Shown here: positions 62,410 to 64,000 of the stretch, one piece after another
Position numbering within the stretch: position 1 is the first letter of the stretch
Layout: the number at the start of each line of letters is the position of its first letter
Assembly (NCBI GenBank): GCA_046331225.1
Contig: JAXLRF010000007.1
Location: forward strand, 186,001-250,000
Length of the DNA stretch: 64,000 nucleotides
Source of the DNA: VFMC01 sp046331225
GTDB taxonomy: Bacteria; Actinomycetota; Acidimicrobiia; Acidimicrobiales; Ilumatobacteraceae
Direction: 5' to 3'
Position numbers and translations under genes: made by a program
Notes under the pieces: model-generated
Told to the model about the DNA's origin: nothing
Databases searched by the model: none
The model's input: the letters and a program-made list of their open reading frames with translations, nothing else

Positions 62410-64000
62410 TCAGCCCACGAAGGTGCGGTCGGGCAGCGCGCCGCTCAGCCACGCGTCGACCGCGCCGATCGGCATCGGCATGGCGATGTGGTAGCCCTGT
62501 GCCCGCGTGCAACGCCGCTCGTGCACGAACAACAGCTGCTCCGGTGTCTCGACGCCCTCGGCCACGATGTCGAGGCCGAGGGTGAGCCCGAGCTGCACGA
62601 GCACCTCCACCAGCGTGCGGTCGTAGCCGCCCGAGTTGGCCCGGGCGATGAACATCCGGTCGATCTTCAGCGTGTCGATCTCGAGTTGGCGCAGGTAGCC
62701 CATCGACGAGTAGCCGGTGCCGAAGTCGTCGACCGCGACGCTGATGCCACGAGCGCGCAGCTCGGTGAGCACTTCGTTGGCCCGTTCGAAGTCGGCGAGC
62801 AGATGGGTCTCGGTGAGCTCGACCTCGAGCCCGTGCGGATCGGCGCCCGTCTCGGCGAGCACCTCGTCGAGGTCGCGCACGAGGCTGCCGTCGACCAGGT
62901 GCCGCCCCGACACGTTGACGGCGATGTGCAGGTGCCGCCGCTGTGGGTGTGCCTGCCACGCGGCCAGGGTGTGGCACGCCGACCGCAGCACCCACCGACC
63001 CAGCTCGATCACGAGCGAGCTGCGCTCGGCCACCGGCACGAACCGGTCGGGCGCGAGCAGACCGTGACCCGGCCGGTTCCAGCGCACCAGCGCCTCCGCG
63101 CCCCACGGCCGATCGGTCGTCAGGTCGAGCACCGGCTGGTAGTGCAGCACCAACTCGTCGTCGGCGATCGCCTGCCGCAACGCGAGCTCGATCTCGGCGG
63201 TGGCCTCGACCGCCTCCTGCAACGACTCGTCGAAGACCACCACGCGCGATCGGCCGCGCTCTTTCGCGTGGTACACCGCCACGTCGGATTCGCGGACGAG
63301 CTCGAGCGCGTCGATCGGCTCGTCGCCGGTGGCCGAGGCGATGCCGACGCTCGCGGAGATCGTGAACAGGTCGTCACCCGACGCATAGGGCTGGGCCACC
63401 TCGCGGATCATCCGCTCGCCGAGTGAGCGGGCGGCGTCGACGTCCATCGACTCGCACACCACCAGGAACTCGTCGCCGCCGAGCCGGGCGACGAACTCGC
63501 TGCTGCGCACGCACCGCATCAGCCGCCGACCGACCTCGTGCAGCAGCCGGTCGCCGCTCGCGTGGCCGCGGGTGTCGTTCACCGACTTGAAGCCGTCGAG
63601 GTCGACGAACAGCACCGCCACCGTGGTGGCGTCGCGGCGCACACGGCGGACGACGCGCTCGAGGTGCTCGAGCGCGGCGAGCCGGTTGGGCAGGCCGGTG
63701 AGACCGTCGTGGCGTGCCTGGTGCGCGAGCTGCTCCTCGAAGCGCTTGCGGTCGGAGATGTCACGGGCGAACACGGCGCGGATCGGCTCGGGCTCGGTGG
63801 GCACCTCGCTGTGCGAGATGAGCACGTCGATGCGCACCCCGTCGGGGCGCACGAGCTCGAGCTCGCGGACGTCGCCGAACGAGCCGTGCAACCCGAACGT
63901 GCGCAGCAGCGACTTGCCCACCTGATGGCGCTCGTCGACACCCAGCAGACGCTCGGCCATCTCGTTGGCGGTGAGGATGCGACCGCGTGCGTCGACGGTC
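62410..64000 (-). CDS. PAS-GGDEF-EAL protein, 5' part outside the window
   Basis: The frame is open to the right edge, so the ATG at 63960 is internal; at least 529 residues are seen. A PAS domain comes first (TVDARGRILTANEMAERLLG, ending in RAVFARDISDRKRFEEQLAH). The diguanylate cyclase domain has ARLGGDEFLVV (GGDEF intact) and the usual DGLTGLPNRLAALEHLE. The EAL domain has GAEALVRW, ELTETHLLADFE, VDDFGTGYSSMGYLRQLE and LKIDRMFI, so phosphodiesterase residues are intact too. Both activities (making and breaking c-di-GMP) are possible, tuned by the PAS signal. Confidence 0.93.
   Translation of the reverse strand, partial: TVDARGRILTANEMAERLLGVDERHQVGKSLLRTFGLHGSFGDVRELELVRPDGVRIDVLISHSEVPTEPEPIRAVFARDISDRKRFEEQLAHQARHDGLTGLPNRLAALEHLERVVRRVRRDATTVAVLFVDLDGFKSVNDTRGHASGDRLLHEVGRRLMRCVRSSEFVARLGGDEFLVVCESMDVDAARSLGERMIREVAQPYASGDDLFTISASVGIASATGDEPIDALELVRESDVAVYHAKERGRSRVVVFDESLQEAVEATAEIELALRQAIADDELVLHYQPVLDLTTDRPWGAEALVRWNRPGHGLLAPDRFVPVAERSSLVIELGRWVLRSACHTLAAWQAHPQRRHLHIAVNVSGRHLVDGSLVRDLDEVLAETGADPHGLEVELTETHLLADFERANEVLTELRARGISVAVDDFGTGYSSMGYLRQLEIDTLKIDRMFIARANSGGYDRTLVEVLVQLGLTLGLDIVAEGVETPEQLLFVHERRCTRAQGYHIAMPMPIGAVDAWLSGALPDRTFVG

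Overview
The window is GC-rich, uses GTG starts freely and is densely packed, with no gap of 300 bases or more. Gene order (mec/cysM ... murI-rph-rdgB; yifB-dprA-xerC-whiG-M23-rpsB-tsf-pyrH-frr-cdsA-dxr-rip1/rseP-ispG) is the actinobacterial arrangement also seen in Mycobacterium. The nucS mismatch endonuclease and four secreted proteins built from 'LDTR' modules suggest a marine or soil Acidimicrobiia, probably Ilumatobacter or a relative. That placement is an inference from gene content, not a search result.

Layout. 1-11.7 kb: the 5' end of an EamA permease, a JAMM peptidase next to cysM, a secreted LDTR-repeat protein ending in a sortase domain, an acyltransferase and CPBP protease head to head, a MerR/DUF4188 pair with clear operator dyads, murI-rph-rdgB, an EEP-domain membrane protein, a D-threonine-aldolase-like enzyme and a coiled-coil membrane protein. 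11.6-16.4 kb (minus): lipoprotein, FGGY kinase and two FAD oxidoreductases (a glycerol / glycerol-3-phosphate module), then tRNA-Leu(UAG). 16.5-28.1 kb: DUF2461, HerA-like ATPase, EthD protein, SufR-like regulator divergent from two fold-type-II PLP enzymes, second LDTR protein, carbonic anhydrase, clpP, lipoprotein, VOC protein.

28.2-42.6 kb is the conserved housekeeping block: DNA processing and recombination, a WhiG-type sigma factor, a degenerate M23 protein, translation factors, UMP kinase, CDP-DAG synthase, two MEP-pathway enzymes flanking a site-2 protease, and a nucleoside phosphorylase. 42.6-50.4 kb: manA, nucS, two tandem LDTR proteins that share a duplicated promoter/start segment, and an AarF kinase.

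50.4-58.5 kb is the most unusual region. Three tandem paralogues carry a rifampin-phosphotransferase-like substrate domain plus the swivelling phosphohistidine domain but no ATP-grasp domain. They are followed, with overlapping codons, by a DHA2 efflux transporter and a CaiB-type CoA-transferase. A CACGTGAC dyad lies at the promoter. This could be an undescribed phosphotransfer/export/CoA-activation pathway whose ATP-binding partner is encoded elsewhere. 58.6-64 kb: a polytopic His-rich protein with two copies of an HxH/Cys domain, an enoyl-CoA hydratase, a CysQ-like phosphatase and a PAS-GGDEF-EAL protein cut by the window end.

Two genome-scale signals recur. Many genes have a TAnnnT-like hexamer 6-8 nt before ATG/GTG, which implies leaderless mRNAs. 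A 52-nt palindromic element occurs three times, always between convergent genes.
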